A stretch of 64,000 bases of DNA from Lederbergia panacisoli (GTDB taxonomy: Bacteria; Bacillota; Bacilli; Bacillales; Bacillaceae_C), in contig NZ_JANJGU010000003.1 in assembly GCF_024626525.1 (NCBI RefSeq), positions 307,323-371,322 of the forward strand, written 5' to 3'. A program made the translations under genes and the position numbers. Positions 17,897 through 28,081 of this stretch are shown here, piece after piece. The notes below the pieces were generated by a model. That model was not told the DNA's origin and did no database searches. It saw only the letters and a program-made list of their open reading frames with translations. Numbering within the stretch: the stretch's first letter is position 1; each line of letters begins with the position of its first letter.

Positions 17897-20800
17897 TATT
17901 TCAAACGTTTTTTAATGATGGGTTGACTTTCCTCGGCTGACTGTTTATTACTGTTCATTGAATAACTACTATAATATTCATCAAGCCCATAATGATATTT
18001 ATTTCCTAATTTATCTTTATATTGAAGAATATAGTATAAATCATCTGTACTAACCTTTTGGTAACTTATTTTATTTGTGCCTTTTGTTAATTTGTAGGTT
18101 TTGGTATCTAGCAATGTTTCACTGTAATAACTATCGTAAACAAAAAGGTGTAAATCTACTTCTTCTTTTAGAGTAATTTCAAGAATTAAAGCTGTGTTTT
18201 CCCAGTAATATTCATTCGATGGAGTGAATGAAGGAATGTGGGATAATAGCCAAGTTGGGTCTTCATCATTTGTAATCTTACCCTTTACGGTCGTTACCGT
18301 ACCACCAGCATTAGCGGCTTTAAGGACATATACATAGGAATCGTCATATGTATAATATCCATTATCGTCACGTCCATCCCATTTAAAAGAATTAATTCCT
18401 GCTTTTCGGGAAGAGTTTTTCACGATTGTTTTTACTTTATCATCGTAACTATCAAAGATTTCAATCGTGACCGTTGCTGATTGTGACAATTTATAAAATA
18501 CTTCACTAGCAATTTCTGCATAATAACTATCATTATACTCGACTGTTTTTGGATATTCGATAGAAACCTTCGTTAATGCTACGATTAGATTACCTGTATA
18601 AGAGCCTGAAAGCTTGTACTTATCGACTACGGTAATTTTATATTGATATTTTCCATCGGCCAATACTTTTCCGGATGCGTCTTTACCATCAAACACAAAT
18701 TTCTGTGTACCAGCTGCTTTAGAAACTCCGGATTGTACTGTTCTTACGACTTTTCCATCTTTGAATATTTGCACAGTAACTTTACCGGCTTTACTAATTT
18801 TATAATTATAGGTTGCATTTCCGGATGCCTTATAAACGAGATCTTTTGTCGCCTGAATCGTTGGTTTGATCCAATTCTGCAACGTGAATTTTTTCGTCTT
18901 GCTTGATAACTTGTTGCCGACAGCATCCTTAACCTCGACTAGAATATAGTACTTTCCTTCCGCAACATAATTCCCTTTATCATTTTTACCATTCCAATTT
19001 AAAGTAATGGTTCCTTTGTTGTAGGATTTGTTGCTGGTCAACTTTTTGATTTTGCTGCCTTTTTCGGTAACAACATAAGCCGTCATACTTACCTTTTCTT
19101 TTACTGTAACTTTTGAAACTGATTTTGATTTGCCGTCTAGTTTATAAGTTGATGACGATAATGAAATCTTGGCTGTTGGCTTCACGGTATCAACCTTTAT
19201 GGACATCGTCGAATTTTTCGATTTGACCTTTCCAGAATCAATCGCTGAAACTACGAGCTTGTAAGTTCCGTCCTTCACTAACTTACCTTTGCTATTTTTT
19301 CCATCCCAAGTGAGTTTTTTATTGCCAACGCTGGTAGATTTATTGTTTACAAGTGTTTTAACAAGCTTGTTTTTATTGTCGTATATTTTTGCTGTCACTT
19401 TCCCAGGCTTATTTAAATTATAAGAAAGTGATAACTTTTTCACTTTAGGTGAAAAGGAAGCGGATGAATTCATTTTTACAGTAATTTTAATTTTATTAGT
19501 GATTTTAATTTCTTTAGTTTTACTGACCGTTTTTTTACCATTCGATAATTTGGCTACTACCTTATACTTGCCTGATGGTGCGTAAATGCCACTAGCTAGT
19601 TTTCCATCCCAAGATGTGGATACTTTTGTTTTATTCCAAACTTTCGACTTTACTAATGTTTTAACTGTTTTTCCTTTGGAATCTTGAATGTAAAGAGATA
19701 GTTTAGCACCCTTATGGACAGAGAAAGAAATGGTATTTTTCTTTTTACTATCAACCGTAAAATTCGTATTTAATTTAATGCTCGAGATCGGGGCAGGCGT
19801 TTTTTGCAGTGCTTTGTATGCATCGACACGCCCATAGCCGTAATAATAATCCCAGCCTTTAGAACCTAAATCTTTTGAAGAGGTTGTTAAAATATTTATT
19901 ACTTGGTCTGCGGTCAATAACGGATTTTTAGATAAAATTAAGGCCGCTACTCCTGAAACTACAGGCGAAGCCATAGATGTTCCATTCATATTTTGATAGG
20001 AGCTGCCGTTAATGGTTGAATAGATATCCTGCCCCGGAGCGGCAAGGTCTATATAATATCCGTAATTTGAGAAATTTGTAAATCCGTCATTTTTATCAGT
20101 TGCACTGACTCCTAAAACAGATGATAAGGCAGCTGGATACGTGTACCTGGAAGTGCTGCTATTCCCTGCTGCTGCAATAAGGACGACACCTGAACTCTTC
20201 GCGTATTCTGCAGCGTAATCCAATATGTAGCTATACGCTTCTCCGCCAAGACTCATATTGACTACGTCGGCGCCTTTATCTGCAGCATATACAAGAGCTA
20301 CTGCTACGTCATACATATCGGCTCTTTCACCATAGAAAACATTAATCGGCATTATTTTAACATTTGGTGCAATTCCCGCAACACCTGCTTTATTCATGGA
20401 AGCGGCGATTATGCCTGCTACATGTGTGCCATGTGGATGAGCGGTAAAGGTTTTTCCGCCTGTGACTGCATTGTACGGTGAGACAATCTTCCCTTTTAAA
20501 TCGGGATGACTTGTTTGAACACCGGCATCAATGACTGCGACCTTAACTTGGGACGATCCTTTTGTAATATCCCATGCTTTCGGCATTTGGATTTTCTTCA
20601 AATACCACTGATTTTTATAGCCAGGATCACTTGGTGTGTATTCTGATTCCACCTTGTAATTTGGTTCAACAAATTCAACTTCTTTATATGTAAGTAAATC
20701 TTCCGCAATTTTGATTAAATCGCGGTCATCTTTAAATGTAACGAGCGAAAAAGTTCCTCCCGGAAGAATGGATGTCTCCGTTCCTTTAAACGTTTGAAGG

Positions 20801-21006
20801 ATTTTTTGCTTTTTTGATGGAGTGATTGAAGATTTGAATTTAATCACTAGTTCATCTTTGTTGTACTCCCTATTCTCATCAAAAATACTTTCTGTGCTAA
20901 ACTTTGAAATTTTTGGTTCAACGTCAAGTTCTTCAGCAGATGCTACTGAAAAGAACATAAAAAAAGCAACGAATACGATTGAAAATATCGAAACTCTTAG
21001 CCTCAT
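17896..21006 (-). CDS. Secreted subtilisin-like serine protease with FlgD-type Ig repeats
   Basis: 1036 residues, ATG behind AGAAGG, with a clear signal peptide (FSIVFVAFFMFFSVASA). A propeptide of the inhibitor-I9 type covers about 50-125. The S8 catalytic domain (about 135-400) has Asp160 (VAVIDAGVQ), His192 (HPHGTHVAG) and Ser344 (NGTSMASPV). The C-terminal half contains about five Ig-like repeats of FlgD type, recognised by SWDGK, TWDGK, NWNGK, VFDGK and KWDGR signatures, which suggests a rigid surface stalk. It is an extracellular protease, perhaps kept on the wall by its basic repeats. No sortase motif is seen. It is monocistronic and convergent with the gene to its left in this map. 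Confidence 0.88.
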   Translation of the reverse strand: MRLRVSIFSIVFVAFFMFFSVASAEELDVEPKISKFSTESIFDENREYNKDELVIKFKSSITPSKKQKILQTFKGTETSILPGGTFSLVTFKDDRDLIKIAEDLLTYKEVEFVEPNYKVESEYTPSDPGYKNQWYLKKIQMPKAWDITKGSSQVKVAVIDAGVQTSHPDLKGKIVSPYNAVTGGKTFTAHPHGTHVAGIIAASMNKAGVAGIAPNVKIMPINVFYGERADMYDVAVALVYAADKGADVVNMSLGGEAYSYILDYAAEYAKSSGVVLIAAAGNSSTSRYTYPAALSSVLGVSATDKNDGFTNFSNYGYYIDLAAPGQDIYSTINGSSYQNMNGTSMASPVVSGVAALILSKNPLLTADQVINILTTSSKDLGSKGWDYYYGYGRVDAYKALQKTPAPISSIKLNTNFTVDSKKKNTISFSVHKGAKLSLYIQDSKGKTVKTLVKSKVWNKTKVSTSWDGKLASGIYAPSGKYKVVAKLSNGKKTVSKTKEIKITNKIKITVKMNSSASFSPKVKKLSLSYNLNKPGKVTAKIYDNKNKLVKTLVNNKSTSVGNKKLTWDGKNSKGKLVKDGTYKLVVSAIDSGKVKSKNSTMSIKVDTVKPTAKISLSSSTYKLDGKSKSVSKVTVKEKVSMTAYVVTEKGSKIKKLTSNKSYNKGTITLNWNGKNDKGNYVAEGKYYILVEVKDAVGNKLSSKTKKFTLQNWIKPTIQATKDLVYKASGNATYNYKISKAGKVTVQIFKDGKVVRTVQSGVSKAAGTQKFVFDGKDASGKVLADGKYQYKITVVDKYKLSGSYTGNLIVALTKVSIEYPKTVEYNDSYYAEIASEVFYKLSQSATVTIEIFDSYDDKVKTIVKNSSRKAGINSFKWDGRDDNGYYTYDDSYVYVLKAANAGGTVTTVKGKITNDEDPTWLLSHIPSFTPSNEYYWENTALILEITLKEEVDLHLFVYDSYYSETLLDTKTYKLTKGTNKISYQKVSTDDLYYILQYKDKLGNKYHYGLDEYYSSYSMNSNKQSAEESQPIIKKRLK

Positions 21007-21151
21007 AAACTACCTTCTCTCTATTTAATCAATACTTCTATTTTAATCTCTTTTCATAAGGAAATATATAGAAAATATCGCAAATATAGACAAGCAAAGA
21101 TTATAGAGTCATCTTCTGTCGTACGCATGCCAATTTTCGCGCATTTTCTGG

Positions 21152-21160
21152 TGCTATAAT
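21152..21160 (+). promoter_or_regulatory. Extended -10 promoter for the second CDP-polyol operon
   Basis: TG-C-TATAAT forms an extended -10 element, 36 bases before the ATG at 21196. No good -35 is seen, which is normal for extended -10 promoters. Confidence 0.5.
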
Positions 21161-21195
21161 TATTTTATTCTTGGGAACTGAACAGGAGGGGAGTT

Positions 21196-21882
21196 ATGTC
21201 AAGTTACAGTTTAATCTTGTTGTCCGGTGGAATCGGAAAACGAATGCAGTTGAATATCCCTAAGCAGTTTTTGCTGCTTGCCGGTAAGCCCATTTTTATT
21301 CATGTACTGGAAAAAATAGATTTGATTGATGAAATAAAAGAAATCATTATCCCTTGTCCCAGCGAGTTTATAAGCAAAACACAAGAGATTATTAATGATT
21401 ATGGATTTTCTACCCCAATCAGTTGTATTGAGGGTGGAAGTTCACGGCAGGAATCTGTTTATAAAGGTTTGTTGGAAGCAGCATTTGAACATGTGATTAT
21501 TCATGAGGCGGTTCGTCCTTTTGCATCAAAGGATGAATTCAAACAACTTATTCAAGAGGATAGTGAAAACGCTATATTCGGTTTAGATATTCCTTTCACG
21601 GTATTAGAAGGCAGAGCGTTTGTTGAAAAAAACTTGGAGCGGGACCGGCTAGTGAATGTCCAGCTGCCACATAAATTTCAGCGGAAAAAGCTTTTATATG
21701 CCCACGAATGCGCCCGCGAGGACAAGCTAGAGTTCACGGAGGATGCAAGTCTATTTTTTCATTATTTTAAATCAGACATTACGATATTAAAAGGCAGTGA
21801 GGTAAATATAAAAATTACGAAACCTATTGATCGAAAAATTGCAGAAGCGATATACAAAGAATCTATCTTAATGGAGGATTGA
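21196..21882 (+). CDS. IspD/TarI-like cytidylyltransferase (second copy)
   Basis: 228 residues starting behind AGGAGGGG. The N-terminal LSGGIGKRMQ loop, IPKQFLLLAGKP, EGGSSRQESV and HEAVRPF match CTP:polyol-phosphate cytidylyltransferases. It is clearly divergent from the TarI at 7661. Its partner directly downstream is a short-chain dehydrogenase, not a zinc dehydrogenase. That pairing mirrors the fused Bcs1-type CDP-ribitol synthase of Haemophilus, so CDP-ribitol is a plausible product. IspD itself is less likely because isoprenoid genes are absent and polymerases follow. Confidence 0.8.
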   Translation: MSSYSLILLSGGIGKRMQLNIPKQFLLLAGKPIFIHVLEKIDLIDEIKEIIIPCPSEFISKTQEIINDYGFSTPISCIEGGSSRQESVYKGLLEAAFEHVIIHEAVRPFASKDEFKQLIQEDSENAIFGLDIPFTVLEGRAFVEKNLERDRLVNVQLPHKFQRKKLLYAHECAREDKLEFTEDASLFFHYFKSDITILKGSEVNIKITKPIDRKIAEAIYKESILMED

Positions 21883-21884
21883 TC

Positions 21885-22625
21885 ATGTCAAAAACTTGTA
21901 TTATCACGGGTGCAAGTCGTGGAATAGGGAGAGCCATCGCAATATCTTTGAGTAATCGAGATGACATTACGAATTTTATATTAATGTCGAGAACAGAGAC
22001 AGGGTTAGAAGAAACAGCAATGTTAATGAATACATCAAAAAATATTGAAGCGTTTGCGCTTGATCTTACACAGTACAAAGAGGTAGCTGGGGTCATACAA
22101 GAAATAGGCGATAAATATGGAACGATTGATATGCTGATTAATGTTGCTGGCTATGCCAATCCCAAATCACTTCTTGAAACGTCCATAGAAGATTGGGAGA
22201 AAACGTATAGCATTAATGTCCATTCTATTTTTAATATTACGAAGGAAGCCGTTAAGTTTATGAAAAAAACAGGTGGACAAATATTGAATGTTGCTTCGAC
22301 CGCCGGAAGTTCAGCGCGTCCAGGCTGGTTATCATATGCTTCATCGAAGGCGGCAATTATAAATATGTCGCAAACATTGTCAGCTGAGCTTTCCGAATAT
22401 GGAATTTTAGTATATTGCATTTCTCCGGGAAGATGTGCTACGGAACTGCGGAAAGTTTTAGCTCCTGATGAGGATCCGAGCACCATTATGCAGCCGGAGC
22501 AAGTTGGGGAGGTCGTAAATCAATTGTTATCGGACGATGAAGTTTGCTTGGACGGACAAAATATCGTTGTAAGGAAGCAAGTGAAAGTTGCGAGAAAAAA
22601 GGAATCTAGCGTATTGAGGCGGTAA
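21885..22625 (+). CDS. Short-chain dehydrogenase, probable ribulose-5-phosphate reductase partner
   Basis: 246 residues from ATG 21885, seven bases behind GGAGG and two bases after the previous stop. The SDR cofactor motif TGASRGIGRA, the NVAGYA motif, and the catalytic Ser with YASSK (Tyr-x-x-x-Lys) are all present. In this context it would reduce a pentulose phosphate to the polyol phosphate that the upstream enzyme activates. The substrate is inferred only from the gene order cytidylyltransferase-SDR-polymerases; other keto-sugar phosphates remain possible. Confidence 0.8.
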   Translation: MSKTCIITGASRGIGRAIAISLSNRDDITNFILMSRTETGLEETAMLMNTSKNIEAFALDLTQYKEVAGVIQEIGDKYGTIDMLINVAGYANPKSLLETSIEDWEKTYSINVHSIFNITKEAVKFMKKTGGQILNVASTAGSSARPGWLSYASSKAAIINMSQTLSAELSEYGILVYCISPGRCATELRKVLAPDEDPSTIMQPEQVGEVVNQLLSDDEVCLDGQNIVVRKQVKVARKKESSVLRR

Positions 22626-22628
22626 TTT

Positions 22629-23897
22629 ATGATAGAGACAGTACAAATCATCCTACTTATTCTTATATTGCTCTCGGTCAATCGACCTTTGCTAAAAAAA
22701 TCGAAACTTATTGGTAAAAGAACGCTTGTCGTAATGGTCCATCTGTTATCAAAGTTGGTGCCCAAATCTCGTAAACTTGTTATCTTCGGCGGCGAAAATG
22801 GACAAGGGTTTAGGGGAAATACGAAATATTTATTTTTAGAGATGACGAAAAATCCAGACATTAAATGTGTATGGATTTCTAAAAATAATAAAGTGATAGC
22901 ATATTTATTAAGGCAAGGTTTTCATGCACATAAACATCATTCATTAAAAGGGATTTACTATCAATTACGGGCGAAGCTGGTTATCCATTCGCATTCAATC
23001 AACGATGACTTTAGTAAATCCTTTTTAGGAGGTGCGATTTCGTATAATACATGGCATGGTGTCGGTTTGAAAAAGGTGTGGGGGGCGAATAAAAATACTT
23101 TCTCTTATAAGGTCCTCCATGATCCCAATCCAATTAGGCGTTTTTTTGGGGAATTTGTCGTCAAAACAAATTTAGCTAAAAAGAATTATATGGTGTCTAC
23201 AAGTGAAACCGTTTCTTCCTACTACCCTGAAACTTTTTTAGTCCCGAAAGCTAATGTCTTGGAACTGGGACAAGTTCGAAATGATGTGTTTTTCAAAGAG
23301 ACAGAAGAAGATGAGTGGATTCCAGAGTGGATTAGAAATGAAAAAATCATTTTGTATATGCCGACACATCGGAATTTTGGAAAGTTAGAAAGGGATATTA
23401 ATCTCGTATTTGATTTTCAAATATTGAATGAATTGTGTAGGGAAAAGGGTTATACATTTCTCGTTAAGCGCCATATGTATAGCAGCGGTCAAGTTCCGAT
23501 GATTTATGAGCGAATCGTTGATATTAGTGAAGCCTCTTATGATCCACAGTTATTGCTGAAGTACACCGATATATTGTTGACGGATTACTCGAGCTGCTAC
23601 ACTGATTTCTTATTATTAGATCGACCGGTATTATTTTATTGCTATGATTTAGAGCTTTATTTACAGAAATCCAATGAAATGTATTTTAACTATTTTGATG
23701 TGACGCCAGGCCCAAAAGTATATCATTTTAATGAATTCTTAGGAGAACTTGAAAGGTCGATGGAAACTCCCGCTCTTTACAAGGAAGATCGAAAAAGAGT
23801 ACTCGATATATTTTATTCTAAAGGAAATCAGCAGGAAGTACTTCAGAAGCAAATCGATTATATATATACGAATATACTAAAAGTGAAAGGTAGGTAA
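22629..23897 (+). CDS. CDP-glycerol/polyol phosphotransferase, N-terminally anchored
   Basis: 422 residues, ATG three bases after the SDR stop. The N-terminus is a membrane segment (VQIILLILILLSV). Catalytic-half motifs are NTWHGVGLKKVWG, LGQVRNDVFF, LYMPTHRNFG, KRHMYSSG and ILLTDYSSCYTDF. The GQVRND and MPTHRN forms differ from the PRTD/APTFRG of its neighbours, so it may handle a different acceptor, for example the first transfer onto the linkage unit. It is translationally linked with the genes on both sides. Confidence 0.82.
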   Translation: MIETVQIILLILILLSVNRPLLKKSKLIGKRTLVVMVHLLSKLVPKSRKLVIFGGENGQGFRGNTKYLFLEMTKNPDIKCVWISKNNKVIAYLLRQGFHAHKHHSLKGIYYQLRAKLVIHSHSINDDFSKSFLGGAISYNTWHGVGLKKVWGANKNTFSYKVLHDPNPIRRFFGEFVVKTNLAKKNYMVSTSETVSSYYPETFLVPKANVLELGQVRNDVFFKETEEDEWIPEWIRNEKIILYMPTHRNFGKLERDINLVFDFQILNELCREKGYTFLVKRHMYSSGQVPMIYERIVDISEASYDPQLLLKYTDILLTDYSSCYTDFLLLDRPVLFYCYDLELYLQKSNEMYFNYFDVTPGPKVYHFNEFLGELERSMETPALYKEDRKRVLDIFYSKGNQQEVLQKQIDYIYTNILKVKGR

Positions 23898-23899
23898 TT

Positions 23900-25042
23900 A
23901 TGAGGCTAATACCTACTATCATCGTAAAATACATATTAAGAGCTTTCTATGGATTCTTTTGCATAATGTTTAAACTCGATCCATATAAAGTGACGTTTGC
24001 TTCGTATCGGTCGAATGTGTTGAAAGATAATTTGGCTTTTATTTATGAAAGAATGATCGAGAAATATCCCGAATATAAAAGGGAGCTGCTATTTAAGAAA
24101 TTCAATAGTACGGTGATGGGAAAAATCCAATATATATTCCATATGATCCCGGCATGCTATCATTTAGCAACATCGCGCTACTTCATTGTGGACGACTATT
24201 ATTTTCCGATTTATGCGATTCATCCGCGGAAGGGAATGGATATTATTCAACTGTGGCATAGTGCCGGGGCGTTGAAAAAGTTCGGCTTAAGCACAGTCGG
24301 GAAGCCATTCGGACCAAGTGAAGAATATTTAAAGCATATCAAAATCCATGGGAATTATTCGAAGGTGTATGTCAGTTCGTCAGAGGTCATCCCTTATTTT
24401 TCAGAGGCTTTTGATATGCCGTCAGAGAATATTTTTCCATTTGGAGTACCGCGTACAGATTACTTTTTTTCAGAGGAAGCAATTGATGATATAAGATCCC
24501 GATTTTATATTGCATTTCCTAAGCTTCATAGAAAAAAGATCATTTTATATGCTCCGACATTTCGGGGGAAGAGCCACGATCAAGACGAATTTAAATTGCC
24601 GTTTGATTTGGAAAAATTGGCGGGTAACTTGGAAGATGAATATGCGCTGCTCATTCATCTGCACCCGTATATGCAGGCGGATTTGCAATTGGAAGGTAAA
24701 TTTGCTTACCAAATCAAAGATGCCTTTGTCATTGAAGAACTGTTAGCAATCACAGATATTTTAATTACGGATTATTCAACAGTTTTCTTTGATTTTAGTT
24801 TATTAAGCCGTCAAATGATTTTTTATCCATATGATTTGGAGGATTATATTAGGAGCAGGGATTTTTATTATCAATATGAGGATGTGATTCCGGGGCCGAT
24901 GGCGACAGATACGAATTCCCTTGTGCAATTGATTAATGCAGGTTCTTTTAATGATGAGAGAATTTCTGCCTTTAGGGATCGTTTTTTTGATTATCAGGAT
25001 GGGAAAGCGACTGAGAGGATTGTTGAACATATATTTAAATAA
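23900..25042 (+). CDS. CDP-glycerol/CDP-ribitol phosphotransferase (TarF/TarL-like), paralogue of the 9432 gene
   Basis: 380 residues, starting two bases after the previous stop. It opens with a hydrophobic segment (KYILRAFYGFFCIMFKL) and has LWHSAGALKKFG, PFGVPRTDYFF, LYAPTFRGKS, LHPYMQ and ILITDYSTVFFDFS. The layout and wording follow the 9432 product closely. It is the last gene of the four-gene operon and likely builds the polyol-phosphate chain from that operon's own CDP-polyol. Confidence 0.83.
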   Translation: MRLIPTIIVKYILRAFYGFFCIMFKLDPYKVTFASYRSNVLKDNLAFIYERMIEKYPEYKRELLFKKFNSTVMGKIQYIFHMIPACYHLATSRYFIVDDYYFPIYAIHPRKGMDIIQLWHSAGALKKFGLSTVGKPFGPSEEYLKHIKIHGNYSKVYVSSSEVIPYFSEAFDMPSENIFPFGVPRTDYFFSEEAIDDIRSRFYIAFPKLHRKKIILYAPTFRGKSHDQDEFKLPFDLEKLAGNLEDEYALLIHLHPYMQADLQLEGKFAYQIKDAFVIEELLAITDILITDYSTVFFDFSLLSRQMIFYPYDLEDYIRSRDFYYQYEDVIPGPMATDTNSLVQLINAGSFNDERISAFRDRFFDYQDGKATERIVEHIFK

Positions 25043-25276
25043 GAATTTGAAGGGATTGTTACAAAAATTCGGTGGAATTGACTTTTTGTGGCAGTCCTAT
25101 TATTTTTTTCCAAAAAAACCAACAAAAAGGTCGGAAAATCTAGTAAAATAATAGTTATCAATGTAAGAAAGGAAGATTAGTATAAGAATGACTTTTGACT
25201 TATTGAATCCAATCATATTCTGACGATAGATGTAATAAGAAGCTATAAATCTAGTAAACTAATGGAGCGTGAACCG

Positions 25277-27634
25277 ATGAAGCTGATGAAGAAACTATTT
25301 TTATTGACAGCAATTTTACTAACATGTGCAACTCTGTCTCCATTTTCAAATATGCCAGCAGAAGCAGCAAGTAAAACGCAAAAAATCACTAAAACCACTT
25401 TTCAAACGACAGATAATTTAAATTTACGAAGTGGCACTAAGGCGAATGATCGAGTAATCTTGACGATTCCTAAGGGGAAAAAGGTTACTGCGACAGCAAT
25501 AAATGGTGATCGTTATAAGGTGTCCTATACGTATAAATCGAATGGGAAAAATGTAACAAAAACTGGCTGGGTCCATAAGAATTACGTAAAAGAATATTAT
25601 CAATATACGAAAACGAGCAAAACATATTATGAAGCTTCGAAGACTGCGAATCTTCGTTCTACAGCAGATACAAAGAAAAAAGTAGTCAGCAAGATTGCGA
25701 AAGGGAATGTTGCATACTCTACGCAAAAAGTTGTGAACAGCATTGGGAAAACATGGTATAGAGTATCTGTCAGCGGAAAGAATTATTATGTTTCAAGTGC
25801 TGATGTGAAAAAAGTTACATCTAAAACCTTTTCACAAACGAAGTATTTAGCGAAGAATGACACGAATCTTTATTCTTCATATAGCACTACTTCCACAAAA
25901 CTTATTAAAATCCCAAAAGGTTCATTAGTTACATCAACACAACGAATCGGTAATTGGTATAAGATAAAGTTTAGCGGAAAAACCGGCTATATTGCGATAG
26001 GGAATTTTGTGAAGTTTGTTAGCCCAGCAGAAGAAAAAATGAGTAAAGCAACATACAACACAACAGCTAAGTCTGACTTAAAACAATATGCGCATAGTTC
26101 TTCAAAGACGCTTGCCTCTATTCCAAAAGGTATAAACGTGACCCCAACGCACAAAACATCTAATGGATGGTTCAAGATTAAGTACGATGGAAAAACGGGG
26201 TATATTCTAGGTACTAAAGTAAAAGAAGTGAAGAAGGAAGAGCAGCCTGCAGTGGAACCACCGAAGGAAGAGCCTCCTAAAGTAGAGGTGCCAAAGGAAG
26301 ATCCGCCAAAGGTAGAACCGCCTAAGGAAGATCCGCCAAAAGTGGAACCGCCTAAGGAAGATCCTCCTACAGAAAAAATCAAAGAAGAGGCAATACCTGA
26401 GAAAACGTATTGGGTGAAAGCAGATTTAAACTTAAGAAAAACTGCTGATACTACTTACGATCCAATTTTAACAATCCCGAAAAATAACATTGTAATCCCG
26501 ACCCATAAAACATCTAATAATTGGTATAAAGTGAAATATAACGGAAAAACCGGCTATGTTTCAGGGTCTTATTTGCAAGAAGTCAAAACGGGCGATCCAA
26601 TGAACGGGCGCACAGGCTACCAATTTATTGATTTGCGCACACCATCGCCTGTAACCGCGGCGCAAATTAATAATTATATTGCTAATTATGAAAATCTGTC
26701 TAAGAAAAAAAGTGTTTTAAATGGAAAAGGACAAGTATTCATTGATTCGGCAAAAAAATACGGAGTGAATGCCCTGTATCTAGCAGCCCACGCCATTCAT
26801 GAGAGTGCATATGGAACGTCGAGCCTGTCATTTGGGAAATACAATTTCTTCGGATTTGGAGCATTTGATGCAACACCTTATGTAGGTGCATACCGATTTC
26901 CAACGATCAATTCAGGCATAGACTTTATTGCTAGTGAAATGAAATCGACTTATCTCAATCCTGCTAATTGGAAATTCAAAGGTTACCACTTAGGATTTAG
27001 CTCAAAAACGCTAGGTAATGTCAGAGCTGATGGTATCAGCGAAGGAATGAATTTTTACTATGCGACTGATGAGAAGTGGGGACAAAAAATAGCGAGTCAT
27101 ATGGAAAAAATCCTGCCTTATAGTAAGGCTTACTATGACAAGGCTGCTGCAAATACAACAGTCCCAGCACGCCCAGGTACACCTGCAGGAAGTGATGTAT
27201 TTCCAACTGATATAATAGCAACAGCGAATAGCACCTTATATTTGAGAAGCCAAAAAGGTGGAAGCGATAATGCGGGCAGCATTGTAAAAGGAAAAACATT
27301 CACCGTTCTCGAAAAAACAAATGACTATTGGGTAAAGCTCAATTACGGAGGCAAAGTATACTGGACAAATAGCATCAAATTCGATGTCTATAAAAGCTAT
27401 TTTACAGTCCAAAACCTCGGCAGAGTGAATACCGATGGATTAAATATTCGACCTGAAGCAAGCACTAGTAAAGCACCAATAGGGCAACTTGGATTTAACG
27501 ACTATGTTTCTATTGTTCTGAACAAAGACGGAACCCTGAAGATGGATAGCACCAAAACATGGTATCAAATCAAACTATCGGATGGAAAAACTGGCTGGGT
27601 CAGCAGCTCCTATGTTACAAGAGAACTAAAATAA
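25277..27634 (+). CDS. Secreted SH3b/glucosaminidase autolysin
   Basis: 785 residues from ATG 25277, nine bases behind GGAG; an ATG at 25262 in frame has no ribosome binding site. A signal peptide (LFLLTAILLTCATLSPF, cleavage near AEAAS) is followed by four SH3b modules, a Pro/Glu/Lys linker of repeated PPKEEPPKV type (about 325-375), and a fifth SH3b. The endo-beta-N-acetylglucosaminidase domain covers about 470-625 (FIDSAKKYGVNALYLAAHAI then HESAYGTS with the catalytic Glu). Two more SH3b modules end the protein. It should cleave peptidoglycan glycan strands for growth or separation. It shares its catalytic type with the protein at the left edge but has SH3 instead of peptidoglycan-binding-1 repeats. 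Confidence 0.88.
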   Translation: MKLMKKLFLLTAILLTCATLSPFSNMPAEAASKTQKITKTTFQTTDNLNLRSGTKANDRVILTIPKGKKVTATAINGDRYKVSYTYKSNGKNVTKTGWVHKNYVKEYYQYTKTSKTYYEASKTANLRSTADTKKKVVSKIAKGNVAYSTQKVVNSIGKTWYRVSVSGKNYYVSSADVKKVTSKTFSQTKYLAKNDTNLYSSYSTTSTKLIKIPKGSLVTSTQRIGNWYKIKFSGKTGYIAIGNFVKFVSPAEEKMSKATYNTTAKSDLKQYAHSSSKTLASIPKGINVTPTHKTSNGWFKIKYDGKTGYILGTKVKEVKKEEQPAVEPPKEEPPKVEVPKEDPPKVEPPKEDPPKVEPPKEDPPTEKIKEEAIPEKTYWVKADLNLRKTADTTYDPILTIPKNNIVIPTHKTSNNWYKVKYNGKTGYVSGSYLQEVKTGDPMNGRTGYQFIDLRTPSPVTAAQINNYIANYENLSKKKSVLNGKGQVFIDSAKKYGVNALYLAAHAIHESAYGTSSLSFGKYNFFGFGAFDATPYVGAYRFPTINSGIDFIASEMKSTYLNPANWKFKGYHLGFSSKTLGNVRADGISEGMNFYYATDEKWGQKIASHMEKILPYSKAYYDKAAANTTVPARPGTPAGSDVFPTDIIATANSTLYLRSQKGGSDNAGSIVKGKTFTVLEKTNDYWVKLNYGGKVYWTNSIKFDVYKSYFTVQNLGRVNTDGLNIRPEASTSKAPIGQLGFNDYVSIVLNKDGTLKMDSTKTWYQIKLSDGKTGWVSSSYVTRELK

Positions 27635-27652
27635 ATAAATTATATTTTTAGC

Positions 27653-27688
27653 AAATCTGCCGCTGAAACAGTGGCAGATTTTTTTATG
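27653..27688 (+). terminator. Terminator after the autolysin
   Basis: AAATCTGCCGC pairs with GTGGCAGATTT around GAAACA-like loop bases and is followed by a T-run. Confidence 0.85.
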
Positions 27689-27805
27689 TTAATTTATCCC
27701 CTTCAACTTATTCTAGGGGTAATTTTATCGTTTCGTTTCACGTACTTTCATCAGTTAATTTAAAAATAACATCAATATCTGTTTGGTTTTCATCAATACA
27801 AAGGT

Positions 27806-27830
27806 TAAAAGTCGCGTGCCCGCGACATTT
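27806..27830. repeat. GTCGCG hairpin, copy 2
   Basis: GTCGCG 27811-27816, loop TGCC, CGCGAC 27821-27826, within flanking AAAA and TTT. Confidence 0.85.
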
Positions 27831-28055
27831 TCATTAAAAATATCTTCTTTTAACCTGGATATAATGTATTTTCATCAATTAGCGTTCGATTTTCATCAAT
27901 TAACTCGAAACTATCACCAATTCAAGCTAGAAACTCATCAATTCCAATTCGAAATCCAACAATCAATTCAAAACTTTCACCAATTAATTTTCGAATTTCA
28001 TCAATACATATTCATATATCATTTATTCCCTACATCCCCAGTAAAATAAAAAGGT

Positions 28056-28081
28056 TAAAAGTCGCGTGCCCGCGACATTTT
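28056..28081. repeat. GTCGCG hairpin, copy 3
   Basis: GTCGCG 28061-28066, loop TGCC, CGCGAC 28071-28076. Confidence 0.85.

Noticed and set aside
25043..25195. Possible terminator after the second CDP-polyol operon
   Set aside because: GACTTTTTGTGG and CCAACAAAAAGGTC pair only with several mismatches, so I could not support it.
25195..25221. TTGACT...TATTCT promoter for the SH3/glucosaminidase gene
   Set aside because: The spacer is only 15 bases and the -10 is weak.
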